A DNA stretch of 54,759 bases. It comes from DATJFH01 sp035495815. GTDB taxonomy: Bacteria; Acidobacteriota; Terriglobia; Bryobacterales; Bryobacteraceae. This document shows, piece after piece, positions 1 to 8,655 of this stretch (position 1 is the stretch's first letter; every line of letters begins with the position of its first letter). The position numbers and the translations under genes were made by a program. The notes under the pieces were generated by a model, which saw nothing but the letters and a program-made list of their open reading frames with translations, made no database searches and was not told the origin of the DNA. The stretch lies in NCBI GenBank assembly GCA_035495815.1, contig DATJFH010000013.1:1-54759 (forward strand), in the 5' to 3' direction.

Positions 1-165
1 CAGCTTCTGTGGGTGCGCCGCTTCCGCGATCTGGACGAACTGCGGGAGGCCCTCATCGAGTTCCAGGATCGTAATAACCAGCACTGGATTCTGCAGCGTC
101 AGAGCTACCGGACGCCGGCTCAGGCCCGCCGTGACTTTCAAGTTGAACTGGGGGTCGCTGCGTGA
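1..165 (+). CDS. IS3-like transposase, C-terminal end (partial)
   Basis: The open frame runs from the window edge to a TGA at 163-165 and gives 54 residues. The sequence has the look of the C-terminus of a DDE integrase-core (rve) transposase of the IS3/IS481 group: a WVRRF-x-x-LDELREAL helix, then NQHWILQRQSYRTPAQAR, which matches the usual Asn-x-x-Trp...Arg-x-Gly/Ser-Tyr-Arg-Thr-Pro ending of these enzymes. The catalytic residues lie upstream of the window. The right terminal inverted repeat should lie within the next tens of bases, but it cannot be identified without the left end. Family assignment is from the tail only. Confidence 0.65.
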   Translation, partial: QLLWVRRFRDLDELREALIEFQDRNNQHWILQRQSYRTPAQARRDFQVELGVAA

Positions 166-809
166 TTCAATGGGTCCAACTTACACCCTTTGTGCTGTCC
201 AGCCGGTCCGGAGCAATACCCGTCGAGCTACTTCCCGCGCGAATCACCGGTGAATGAACAACATGAAAACTGGAGGATAAAAACCCGCGACTCCCTCCGT
301 CATAACGCCGGCCCCGGGAAACTCTGCATTCTTATTGGGCCACGCGGAAGGTACTCAGGGTTATGTTTGTCTGCCCGCCAGCGCAGGCGCTTCTACCGCC
401 TCCTGGACCGTCAAGTCCCGCGGCGGGTTGCGCCGTCGCAGCCAATGTGGGCAAACAGGCGCTTGTCCCGTACACTGCCGACTACTTCTTCTTCCGCAAG
501 GACAAGGCAGCAGATTCACCCCGCTGTTCTTGGTGTTCTTCGCGTGTGCCTGCCCGGCTGGTCTCACAAAGTCCGGTTTACCGCCGGTCACACCGTCCCG
601 AATCCGCCGAACTCCATGGAAACACTCGGGTCGCGCTGAAAATGTAAGCTCGCACGGCTTGCCCGCGCGGTATCCTTGGGCTGGAAAGGACACTCGAATG
701 ACCGAGCCGATTCGACACAATTCATCACTTTCATCACTTTCATCACTGTTGAGCTCAGGATGAACGTAGCGATTTGCAGTGTCTGTAGCGATCCCGTTAC
801 CATTGCCGA
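166..809. other. Intergenic stretch without a recognisable gene
   Basis: This 644 bp stretch lies between the transposase end and the TMEM175 gene. Several overlapping open frames exist on both strands, as expected for GC-rich DNA. None gives a protein with recognisable motifs, regular secondary-structure patterning or a convincing ribosome binding site. It probably contains the right end of the insertion element and its former target flank. The only clear structure is a 9 bp tandem triplication at 721-747. Confidence 0.5.
721..747. repeat. Three perfect tandem copies of a 9 bp unit
   Basis: The unit TTCATCACT is repeated three times without mismatch about 60 bp before the start of the TMEM175 gene. 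A 9 bp periodicity preserves any reading frame, but no convincing gene covers it. It could be a slippage-prone spacer or a cluster of regulator half-sites. Confidence 0.8.
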
Positions 810-1415
810 ATGGGAAAGAGCAGGCTCGAAGCGTTCAGCGACGCGGTTTTGGCGATCATCATCACCATCATGGTGCTGGAGCTCAAGGCGCCGCACGAGG
901 CCGATCTCCGGGCGCTGCAGCCTCTCGGTCCGGCCTTTTGCAGCTATGCTTTGAGCTTCATTTATATCGGGATCTACTGGAACAACCATCACCATCTTTT
1001 TCATTCGACCCAGCACGTGAGCGCCGCCATGTTGTGGGCGAATCTGAACCTGCTGTTCTGGCTTTCGCTGTTTCCTTTTGCGACCGCCTGGATGGGCGAG
1101 AACCACGCCGCTCCCATACCCACGGCGGCTTATGGCGGCGTGCTGCTCATGGCGGCGATCGCGTACTATATTTTGCAGGCCGCCATTCTGGCTCACGAGG
1201 GCCGCAATTCGCTGCTGGCGCGGGCCCTTGGCCGCGACTGGAAAGGGAAGCTGTCGCCGCTGATTTACCTGGCCGCGATTCTGCTGGCGTTTCTCAGTCC
1301 CTGGATCTCCAACGGGCTCTACGCGTTTGCCGCCATGCTCTGGATGGTTCCCGACCGGCGGATCGAGCGGGCGTTGGCGGGCCGGGAGCACGGAGAACCG
1401 TGGCGCCGGGATTGA
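810..1415 (+). CDS. TMEM175-family potassium channel (DUF1211)
   Basis: The 201-residue protein is rich in hydrophobic helices, with about six predicted membrane spans. It opens with RLEAFSDAVLAIIITIMVLE. The Phe-Ser-Asp motif in the first helix is the signature of TMEM175 proteins. In bacteria these assemble as tetrameric, leak-like K+ channels whose pore is lined by the first helix. The span near residues 55-75 carries IGIYWNNHHHLFH, another conserved part of the family. Length agrees with single-repeat bacterial members. An in-frame stop just upstream makes ATG 810 the first possible methionine, although no clear Shine-Dalgarno sequence is visible. It stands alone, with no transport partner beside it. 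Confidence 0.88.
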   Translation: MGKSRLEAFSDAVLAIIITIMVLELKAPHEADLRALQPLGPAFCSYALSFIYIGIYWNNHHHLFHSTQHVSAAMLWANLNLLFWLSLFPFATAWMGENHAAPIPTAAYGGVLLMAAIAYYILQAAILAHEGRNSLLARALGRDWKGKLSPLIYLAAILLAFLSPWISNGLYAFAAMLWMVPDRRIERALAGREHGEPWRRD

Positions 1416-1547
1416 TGCTTCGGCGGATTTTGGCTTTGCTCGACCAAGTAGCTCGATGTCTCTACCACTCCAGCGAAGCCTGGGACGGTGGCGAATCTGC
1501 CGCGCATCGGGTTTCGGACGGTGTTCGGTGGGGGGGAAGCGGGCGGC

Positions 1548-1553
1548 TATAAT
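1548..1553 (+). promoter_or_regulatory. Consensus -10 box placed for a leaderless transcript
   Basis: A perfect TATAAT lies with its last base 9 bp before the ATG at 1563 of the VOC gene. Transcription from this box would begin at or within a few bases of the start codon, so the mRNA would have almost no 5' leader. The expected -35 position (about 1525-1530) shows no good TTGACA match. The box is exact; its use as a promoter is inference. Confidence 0.45.
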
Positions 1554-1562
1554 ACATTACCA

Positions 1563-1985
1563 ATGAATGACCACGCTCGAGCCGGCGCCGATCCCGCGAC
1601 CTCGATCGCTCCTATGCTGTCCGTTCGAAACGGGAAGAGGGCGATCGAGTTCTATAAGGCGGCGTTCGGAGCCGCGGAGTTGTTTCGCGTCGAGAACGAG
1701 GCTGGGGAGGTGGTGGCGCAATTGTCGGTGGGGAAAGCCGAATTCTGGCTGGCCGACGAGTCGCCGCAGCATCTCAATTTCAGTCCGGAATCGCTCGGCG
1801 GCGGCGCCGTGCGGATGGTGATGATCGTCGAAGATCCGCAGGCGGCGTTCGACCGGGCGGTAGCCGCCGGGGCTACGGTGGTGTGGCCGGTCAACGACGA
1901 GCATGGCTGGCGCATCGGACGCGTTGCCGATCCGTTCGGACATCATTGGGAAATCGGCCAGCCGTTGAAGCAGCCGACCTGCTGA
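1563..1985 (+). CDS. VOC-superfamily (glyoxalase/PhnB-like) protein
   Basis: The 140-residue protein belongs to the vicinal-oxygen-chelate fold, close to the PhnB-like branch. It starts with SIAPMLSVRNGKRAIEFYKA, contains a central GKAEFWLADE strand, and ends with the typical DPFGHHWEIGQP. This ending carries a metal-ligand His and the last beta strand. Such proteins include dioxygenases, glyoxalases and antibiotic-binding proteins, so the substrate cannot be predicted. The frame is open for 25 more codons upstream, but the ATG at 1563 directly follows a consensus -10 box and begins where homology to the fold begins. It is a single gene unrelated to its neighbours. Confidence 0.85.
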   Translation: MNDHARAGADPATSIAPMLSVRNGKRAIEFYKAAFGAAELFRVENEAGEVVAQLSVGKAEFWLADESPQHLNFSPESLGGGAVRMVMIVEDPQAAFDRAVAAGATVVWPVNDEHGWRIGRVADPFGHHWEIGQPLKQPTC

Positions 1986-2036
1986 GCCCCGGCGCTGAGT
2001 GACGCGGCGCGCGCCTGCGTCCGCCGCGGCGCACGC

Positions 2037-4502
2037 ATGCTAGCATGTGGTCTGAATCCGGTGGGCTTCTTGCGCGACCTTCGATACGCAGTGCGGACGC
2101 TCGGCCGGAGTCCGGGCTTTGCGCTCACGGCGGTGGCGGTGCTGGCCCTCGGGATCGGGGCCAACGCGGCCATTTTCAGCGTGGTCCACGCCGTGATCCT
2201 GAAGCCGCTTCCATTCACCGATCCGGGACGGCTGGTATTCATCTGGGAGCGGCCGCTGCGCCTGATCGATCCGATCAGCGCCCGCGTCCAGCCGGCGCGA
2301 AAGAACTACCTGGAATGGCGCCGCCAGAATACGGTCTTCAGCGACGTGGCGGCGTTCCGGGAAGCGCCCCAAAGCGAAACGGCGGGCGACCGTCCACGCC
2401 ATCTTTCCACCGGCTTTGCGTCCGCCAATTTCTTTCCGATGCTGGGCGTGAAAGCCCACGCGGGACGGCTCTTCAACGCGGACGAGGAGCGCGCCGGCGC
2501 GGACCGGGTGGCCGTGCTCACGGACGCTTACTTCGAGAGCCGCTTCCACCGCGACCCCAGGGCGCTCGGCCAGTCGCTGACGCTGCAAGGGACCGCGTAT
2601 ACGATTATCGGAACGCTGCCGCCGAAGTTCCATCTGCCGGCCACCTGGGAAGGCATGGACCAGCGCAAGCCCGAAATCTGGCTGCCCCTGTCACGCCTGT
2701 GGAAGAAGGCGGAGGACGACGTCAGCCGCCAGTTGCTGGTGGCGGCCAGGCTCAAGCCGGGCGTCACGCTCGAACGGGCCCGGACCGAGATGACCGGCAT
2801 CGCGGCGCGGCTGGCGAAAGCCGATCCGAAGACGAACGGGGAATGGTCGACCAGCGTCTATCCTTTCGACGTCGAGGACACGGCCCCGACGCTGCGGCAG
2901 GCGTTGTGGGTGCTGCTGGCGGCGGTGGGATTCCTGCTGCTGATTGCCTGCGCGAACCTGGCCAATTTGACGTTGGCGCGGGCCACGCTGCGCCGGCGGG
3001 AGATTGCGGTGCGGCTCGCGCTGGGGGCCACCCGGGCACGCGTGGTGGCGCAGCTGGCGGCTGAATCGCTTCTGGTCTCGGCCGCCGGAGCCCTGGCCGG
3101 GCTGCTGCTGGCCCATTGGTCGATCCGCCTCATGCTGGCGCTGCATCCGCCGGAGATCCAGCGGCCGGAGCTGATCGGGATCAATCCGGCCGTGCTGGGA
3201 TTCGCGGCCGCCGCCGGCGTGCTGACCACCCTCCTGGTGGGCCTCGCGCCGGCCATCGCGGTCTCGCGCGCGGACCTGAACACGGCCCTGAAGTCAGGCG
3301 GCGCGTGGGGCGCGTCGGCCGCCCGCGCCGGCAGCCGTCAGTTTCTGATTGCGGCCGAAGTGGCTCTGGCGGTGACCCTGCTGGCCGGCGCGGGACTCAT
3401 GCTGCGCAGCTTTCACCAGCTCCTTGCGACGGGCGTCGGATTCGAGACAGCCAGGCTGGGCGCGCTCGATATCGACCTGCCGGAGAGCCGGTATCGCGAC
3501 CCCGACAGCCAGGCGCGTTTCTTTCGCCGGCTTCTGGAACGGGCCCGGGCGGTTCCGGGAGTCACCGGAGCGGAGATCGTGGATAACCTGCCGTTGCACT
3601 CGGTCTCCTGGGCCAACTTCCACATCGCCGGACGGCCCGATCCCCAGGACGGATCTCTGCTGGCGGCCGACATGGCGCGCGTCAGCCCGGATTATTTGGG
3701 CACGATCGGAGTACGGCTCCGCTCCGGACGCTTCTTCACCGAGGCCGATCTGGCGCAGACGGAGAAAGGGAAGAACGCGGTGGCTATCGTGAACCAGTCC
3801 TTCGCGAACAAGTTCTTCCCGAACGAGAACCCGCTCGGGAAGCGCCTGCTGAGCGGCGACAAGGACACGCCTTCGGAGATTGTGGGGGTGGTTTCGGACT
3901 ACCGGCCGATGGGCGTGGAGAATGGCGTGCGGCCGCAGATCTTCTGGCCGTACCTGCGGATCCCGAAAGCATCGTTGATCGTCCGCGCCGGCGTTCCACC
4001 GGAATCGCTGGGGAAGGGAATCCAGGCGGCGGTGTGGTCGGTGGACCGGGAGATCCCGGCGAACAGGTACGAGACCCTGCAGAGCATGGTGGACGAGTGG
4101 CAGTCGCAGCGCAAATTCAATACGCTGCTGCTGGCGATTTTCGCCGGCCTGGCGCTGACCCTGGCGCTGATGGGGATCTACGGAGTCCTCTCGAACCTGG
4201 TGGCCTCGCGGGTACGGGAAATCGGCATCCGGATGGCGATCGGCGCCACGCCGGCCGCGATCGGAAGGCTGGTGCTGATCCAGAGCATGACGCCGGTAGT
4301 GCTCGGCGTGGCGGCCGGAGTGGCGGGAAGCCTCGCGCTGAGCCGGTTCGTCGAAGCGCTGCTGTTCCAGGTTCAGGCGCGGGACCCGTTGACGCTGGGC
4401 CTGGCGGCGGGGACGATTCTGGTGTTCGCGCCGGCGGCGGTGTATGCTCCCGTCCGGCGGGCGACGCGTGTCGAGTGTACGGTGGCGCTATGCGAAGAAT
4501 AA
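2037..4502 (+). CDS. ADOP-type ABC transporter permease (MacB/FtsX domains)
   Basis: The 821-residue membrane protein has the layout of the acidobacterial duplicated-permease (ADOP) family. An N-terminal span begins with LRDLRYAVRTLGRSPGF and is followed by a MacB-like periplasmic core (about residues 60-240). Next come an FtsX permease block with three spans (about 285-425), a second periplasmic core, and a C-terminal FtsX block (about 700-815). The conserved REIAVRLALGATRARV and REIGIRMAIGATPAAI coupling segments are both present. No ATPase or membrane-fusion gene is adjacent, which is usual for ADOP genes; substrate is unknown. The N-terminal PadR-like domain of some members is absent. The end overlaps the next start by 13 bp, suggesting translational coupling. 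Confidence 0.93.
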   Translation: MLACGLNPVGFLRDLRYAVRTLGRSPGFALTAVAVLALGIGANAAIFSVVHAVILKPLPFTDPGRLVFIWERPLRLIDPISARVQPARKNYLEWRRQNTVFSDVAAFREAPQSETAGDRPRHLSTGFASANFFPMLGVKAHAGRLFNADEERAGADRVAVLTDAYFESRFHRDPRALGQSLTLQGTAYTIIGTLPPKFHLPATWEGMDQRKPEIWLPLSRLWKKAEDDVSRQLLVAARLKPGVTLERARTEMTGIAARLAKADPKTNGEWSTSVYPFDVEDTAPTLRQALWVLLAAVGFLLLIACANLANLTLARATLRRREIAVRLALGATRARVVAQLAAESLLVSAAGALAGLLLAHWSIRLMLALHPPEIQRPELIGINPAVLGFAAAAGVLTTLLVGLAPAIAVSRADLNTALKSGGAWGASAARAGSRQFLIAAEVALAVTLLAGAGLMLRSFHQLLATGVGFETARLGALDIDLPESRYRDPDSQARFFRRLLERARAVPGVTGAEIVDNLPLHSVSWANFHIAGRPDPQDGSLLAADMARVSPDYLGTIGVRLRSGRFFTEADLAQTEKGKNAVAIVNQSFANKFFPNENPLGKRLLSGDKDTPSEIVGVVSDYRPMGVENGVRPQIFWPYLRIPKASLIVRAGVPPESLGKGIQAAVWSVDREIPANRYETLQSMVDEWQSQRKFNTLLLAIFAGLALTLALMGIYGVLSNLVASRVREIGIRMAIGATPAAIGRLVLIQSMTPVVLGVAAGVAGSLALSRFVEALLFQVQARDPLTLGLAAGTILVFAPAAVYAPVRRATRVECTVALCEE

Positions 4503-6169
4503 CCGCGGGCCTGCTCGCCGGTCTGGCGGCGGCGTTGTCCGCGCAGACGCCGGACAAGGTCTTTGTCAACGGACAGGTCGTCACCATGGACCCGGCGGGC
4601 CGCACGGCTCAGGCCGCCGCCATTCGCGGCGAGAGGATCGTGGCTGTTGGAACCGACGCCGAGGTTCGCAAGCTGGCGGGAGGCGCCACGGTAATCGATC
4701 TGGCCGGCAAAGCCCTGCTGCCCGGACTCTACGCGGCGCACGACCATTTCCCCGGGGCGGGAACGGTGGCGGTCCACCAGGCGGATCTGAACAGCCCGCC
4801 GATCGGGAAGATGCTGTCCATCGCGGATGTGGTCGAGGCGCTCAGGGCAAAGGCCCGCGCGACGCCCGCCGGCCAGTGGGTCACCGGCCGCGGCTACGAC
4901 GACACGCTGCTGCGCGAGAAGCGCCACCCGACGCGGCGCGATCTCGACCAGGCTTCGACCGCGCATCCCATCTGGATCACGCACGTTTCCGGACACCTCG
5001 GGGTGGCCAACAGCCGCGCCCTGGCGCTTGCCGGAATAACGCGGGAGACCCCGCAGCCGAAAGCGGGCCGGATACACCGGGACCCCGCGACCGGAGAGCC
5101 GGACGGCGTGTTCGAAGAGGCCGGCGGGATGGTGACGCGCCACATCCCGGGGCGGACCCGGAGCGAGCGTCTCGAAGCCATTGCGTGGTGCGGCCGCGAG
5201 TACCTGTCCAAGGGAATCACGACGGCCGTGATTGCCGGAACTACGCTCCCCGTGATCGACGATCTGCGGCAGGCGCAGGCGTCCGGAGCGCTCCACCTGC
5301 GGATCAAGGCGCTGCTCGCGAGCGGCGCTTCCGTGCCCGATTCGCCCGCCAAGGCCGCCGCCCTCGGGTCGGGAGACCAGATCCGCGTCGCCGGAGTGAA
5401 GCTGCTGCAGGATGGGTCCATTCAGGGCTACACCGGCTATCTCGGCGGGCCTTATCACAAGCAGCCGGAAGGGAAGGCCGACTATCGCGGCTACGCGATG
5501 CGCTCCCGTGAAGAGCTGGCGAGGCTTGCGCTTCAGTACCACCGGGCGGGGCACCAGATCGCCATCCATGGGAACGGAGACGCCGCCATCGACGACATCC
5601 TGTTCGCTTTCCGCCAGGCGCAGCGTGAAGCTCCGCGCCCCGACGCGCGGCATCGCATCGAGCACTGCCAGACTCCGCGCGAGGGGCAGCTGGACGAGAT
5701 GCGCGAGCTGGGAGTGACGCCGTCGTTCTTCGCCGGCCACGTCTATTACTGGGGCGACCGGCATCGCGACATTTTTCTCGGCCCGGAGCGCGCGGCGCGG
5801 ATCAGCCCGCTGGGCTCGGCGCTGTCCCGGGGCATACGGTTCACGGTGCACGACGACACGCCGGTTACGCCCGCCAATCCGCTGATGCTGGTCTGGGGCG
5901 CGGTCAACCGCCTGACGCGCGACGGGCACGTGCTCGGTCCCGGGCAGCGCATCCCGGTGATGGCCGCGCTGCGGGCGGTGACCAGCGACGCGGCCTGGCA
6001 GAATTTCGAGGAGAAGAGCAAGGGGTCGATCGAACCCGGCAAGCTTGCCGACCTCGTAGTGCTCGACCGCAATCCGCTGACTGTCCCGCCGGCCGGAATC
6101 CGCAACATCGCGGTGCTCGAGACGATCGTCGGCGGCCGGACAGTATACACCGCCCCGCCCCGGCCGTAA
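4490..6169 (+). CDS. Secreted metal-dependent amidohydrolase (YtcJ/amidohydrolase-3 type)
   Basis: The 559-residue protein starts with a signal peptide (MRRITAGLLAGLAAALSAQ). It then has the amidohydrolase-3 layout: a beta-sandwich strand DKVFVNGQVVTMD, the metal-binding HxH in the segment around His84 and His86, IHGNGDAAIDDIL, HRIEHCQTP, and FTVHDDTPVTPANP with the late metal Asp/His region. The C-terminus returns to the sandwich with SIEPGKLADLVVLDRNP. Relatives hydrolyse N-substituted formamides, hydantoin-like rings or amide bonds; the true substrate is unknown. The ATG at 4490 lies inside the end of the permease gene and is the start that gives an intact signal peptide. The overlap suggests one transcript with the permease. 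Confidence 0.9.
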   Translation: MRRITAGLLAGLAAALSAQTPDKVFVNGQVVTMDPAGRTAQAAAIRGERIVAVGTDAEVRKLAGGATVIDLAGKALLPGLYAAHDHFPGAGTVAVHQADLNSPPIGKMLSIADVVEALRAKARATPAGQWVTGRGYDDTLLREKRHPTRRDLDQASTAHPIWITHVSGHLGVANSRALALAGITRETPQPKAGRIHRDPATGEPDGVFEEAGGMVTRHIPGRTRSERLEAIAWCGREYLSKGITTAVIAGTTLPVIDDLRQAQASGALHLRIKALLASGASVPDSPAKAAALGSGDQIRVAGVKLLQDGSIQGYTGYLGGPYHKQPEGKADYRGYAMRSREELARLALQYHRAGHQIAIHGNGDAAIDDILFAFRQAQREAPRPDARHRIEHCQTPREGQLDEMRELGVTPSFFAGHVYYWGDRHRDIFLGPERAARISPLGSALSRGIRFTVHDDTPVTPANPLMLVWGAVNRLTRDGHVLGPGQRIPVMAALRAVTSDAAWQNFEEKSKGSIEPGKLADLVVLDRNPLTVPPAGIRNIAVLETIVGGRTVYTAPPRP

Positions 6170-6324
6170 TGCCATCCGGAGGCGCGCCGGAGCCGTCACC
6201 GACCTTCTTTTCGTCCACGTACATGCGAGCGCCACCTATGCCAGGCTCAGGCAGGCCGGGCGAATTGTATTGACCGGCCTGTTTCGCTATCCTCAGAGCT
6301 TGCTGCCTCCGAAAGCCGTTCGAC

Positions 6325-8379
6325 ATGAAACACAGGCGCGAACGGAAGTCTGAGCCCCGAGTCGAAGGCGCCGCGGCGAAGCGCGCTCCGGGCAAGTGGA
6401 CCATCCGCGCCGGCCTGCTCGCCATCGCGTTTGCGGCCTACTTCAACTCCTTCGGCCTGGGCCTGGCGCAGGATTCCTTCGCGCTCATCACGCAGGACGC
6501 GCGCATCCGCGAGGTGACGGGCGCGAACCTGGCGCTGATCGTTCAGAAAGATTACTGGTGGCCGAAGCCGGGCGACCATCTGTATCGTCCGGTCACCACC
6601 GCGTCGCTGCTGTTCAATTACGCCGTGCTCGGCGCCGGCGCCAGCCCCGCCGGTTACCACTGGGTCAATTTTCTGCTGCACGGCCTGAACGTGTGGCTGG
6701 TTTATGAGCTGGCGTCGCGGCTGCTCCGGCGCGCGGGACCGGCTTTTCTGGCGGCGGCGCTGTGGGCGGCGCATCCGATCAATACCGAATCGGTGGTCAA
6801 CATCGTGGGGCGCTCGGACCTGCTGGCGGCGATGTCGGCGCTGGGAGGGCTGCTGCTCTACGCGCGCGCCGTGGAGCGTCCGGACGGTCCAACCGCGGCC
6901 CCGGCTGCGCTGTTGTTCGCCGTCTGCACCGCCGGCGTGTTCTCCAAGGAAAGCGCGGCCGTGCTGCCGGGCCTGATGCTGCTGTGGGACCTCAGCTTCG
7001 GAATCGGAGAGACGCGGGCGGGCGTGGCTCGCCGCGTTCCGTTTTACGCCGCGGCCGGGGCGGCGCTGGCGTTGCTCTTCGTGGCCCGGCGCTTCGTTTT
7101 CAGCGGGCTGCCCTGGCCGCAGTTCGTCCACCTCGACAATCCGCTGCGCGAAGCCGGATTCTGGCCCGCCCGCTGGACCGCGATCAAGGTCCTGGGACTC
7201 GACCTGTGGCTGCTGGCGTTCCCGCTGCAGCTTTCCTCGGACCGCTCCTACAACCAGATTCCACTGGCCGGGGCGGCCGATCCATTCGCCTGGATCGCGT
7301 TTGCCGTGATCGCCGGCGTACTGTGGGCGGCCGTCGCGCGGCGGCGCCGCGACCCGGTGATGTTCTGGGCCGCCGGATTCATCGGGATGACACTGCTGCC
7401 CACTTCGAACCTGGTGGCGCCGATCGGAACGATAATGGGCGAGCGGTTCCTGTACCTGCCGGCGGCGGCGTTCACGATCGCGCTCGCGGCGCTGGCCTAT
7501 CGTCTCGAGCGGCCGCAGGCGGTCACGATCGCGCTCGCGGCGCTGGCGATGATTTACGCGGTCCGGGCAAACGCCCGCACCCGGGAATGGAACAGTAATC
7601 TGACGTTGGCGGAGGCCGATGTGCAAACCGCTCCGCAAAGCGTCCGGCTGCACGACACTTTGGCCAAATCGCTGTTCGAGCAAGGCGAGCACAACCTCGA
7701 CCGCGCCATCGAGGAGCAGGAGAAGGCCTGGGCGATCGCATCCGCACTGCCGCCCGAGCTTTCCTCCGACCTGCCGCCGGCGCATCTCGGGATCTACTAC
7801 GGCGCGAAGGCGACCGCGCTGGGGAGCCCGGCGAACGAACGCAGCCGGCCGTGGTATGAGAAGTCGCTGGCCGTGCTGCTGCGGGCGCGGGAGATTTCGC
7901 TGGCTGCCGAGAAATCCTTCGACCGGGCGCAGCGCGCCCACGGGAAACCGCTGACGGCACGGCCGGTTTTCAAGCTGCTCTATTTCCAGCTGGCCTACGA
8001 TTATCTGAATCTGGGCCGTTACGGCGAGGCGCTTGAAGCGCTCCGCTACGGAAGGAGCGTGGATCCGCGCCAGACGGACTTCTACGATCTGATGGCGGTG
8101 GCGCACCAGTCGATGGGCCGGCCGGATCTGGCGGTGATCGCGCTGGAGCAAAAGGCGCTGGTGGAGGGTCATCAGCCGGCGGCCATGGCGGCCATTCGGG
8201 AAGCCTACGCCAAGCTGCCCGATGCCGGCTGCGCGGCGCTGGAACCGGGTCCGGAGTGCGCGCGCCTGAGAAACGACATGTGCCGGGCGGCATTGGAGCT
8301 GCAGCAGGCCTACGCCGAGGCTCGCATGCCGGCGGCGGACGAAGTCGCCGCCGCGAAGCAGCGCTACGGCTGCCGGTGA
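6325..8379 (+). CDS. TMTC/DUF1736-type membrane protein with TPR repeats
   Basis: The 684-residue protein has a multi-span N-terminal half (about residues 25-420) with family landmarks: SFALITQDARIREVTGAN, YWWPKPGDHLYRPVTTASLL, GYHWVNFLLHGLNVWLVYEL and HPINTESVVNIVGRSDLLA. The C-terminal half (about 430-680) is helical with tetratricopeptide-like repeats. Its first Asp/Gln-containing loop and the DUF1736 region resemble the GT-C-fold O-mannosyltransferases of the TMTC family. This makes a dolichyl/polyprenyl-phosphate-sugar-dependent transferase the likely role, though bacterial members are largely uncharacterised. ATG 6325 is followed by a basic cytoplasmic tail. The gene converges with rsmB. 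Confidence 0.82.
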   Translation: MKHRRERKSEPRVEGAAAKRAPGKWTIRAGLLAIAFAAYFNSFGLGLAQDSFALITQDARIREVTGANLALIVQKDYWWPKPGDHLYRPVTTASLLFNYAVLGAGASPAGYHWVNFLLHGLNVWLVYELASRLLRRAGPAFLAAALWAAHPINTESVVNIVGRSDLLAAMSALGGLLLYARAVERPDGPTAAPAALLFAVCTAGVFSKESAAVLPGLMLLWDLSFGIGETRAGVARRVPFYAAAGAALALLFVARRFVFSGLPWPQFVHLDNPLREAGFWPARWTAIKVLGLDLWLLAFPLQLSSDRSYNQIPLAGAADPFAWIAFAVIAGVLWAAVARRRRDPVMFWAAGFIGMTLLPTSNLVAPIGTIMGERFLYLPAAAFTIALAALAYRLERPQAVTIALAALAMIYAVRANARTREWNSNLTLAEADVQTAPQSVRLHDTLAKSLFEQGEHNLDRAIEEQEKAWAIASALPPELSSDLPPAHLGIYYGAKATALGSPANERSRPWYEKSLAVLLRAREISLAAEKSFDRAQRAHGKPLTARPVFKLLYFQLAYDYLNLGRYGEALEALRYGRSVDPRQTDFYDLMAVAHQSMGRPDLAVIALEQKALVEGHQPAAMAAIREAYAKLPDAGCAALEPGPECARLRNDMCRAALELQQAYAEARMPAADEVAAAKQRYGCR

Positions 8380-8655
8380 TCGCGGTTTGGAGGCCCCGGG
8401 CGCTACGGGATGCGCAGCCCGCCTCCCGGCGGCGTTCTTTCCAAAGAGCGCGGGGCAGTCGACGTGGATAGTAGCCATGCCTCCGAGTTGTGCTTTCTGA
8501 CGGCGGCGCCCATCCGGCACTGGCCGCGCACATCGGCGGACGGAACCGGAATCCGGAGGCGGCGGTTTCCGGCACGGGCGGCGGCTGGCGTTCGGCGCCA
8601 ATCGCAATTACCTGCTGCCCGATCTGTTCGTGAGCATGCTGGCGTCGAGCCGGGT
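8380..8655. other. Convergent intergenic region, possible unidentified remnant
   Basis: This 276 bp gap separates the converging TMTC-like gene and rsmB. No complete gene is seen. On the + strand, pieces in different frames read like protein (for example LAFGANRNYLLPDLFVSML near 8584-8642), but they are broken by frame changes and stops and I cannot assign a family. Confidence 0.35.

Noticed and set aside
166..260. Search for the right inverted repeat of the insertion element
   Set aside because: Without the left end and transposase start in the window there is no sequence to compare, so no boundary can be claimed.
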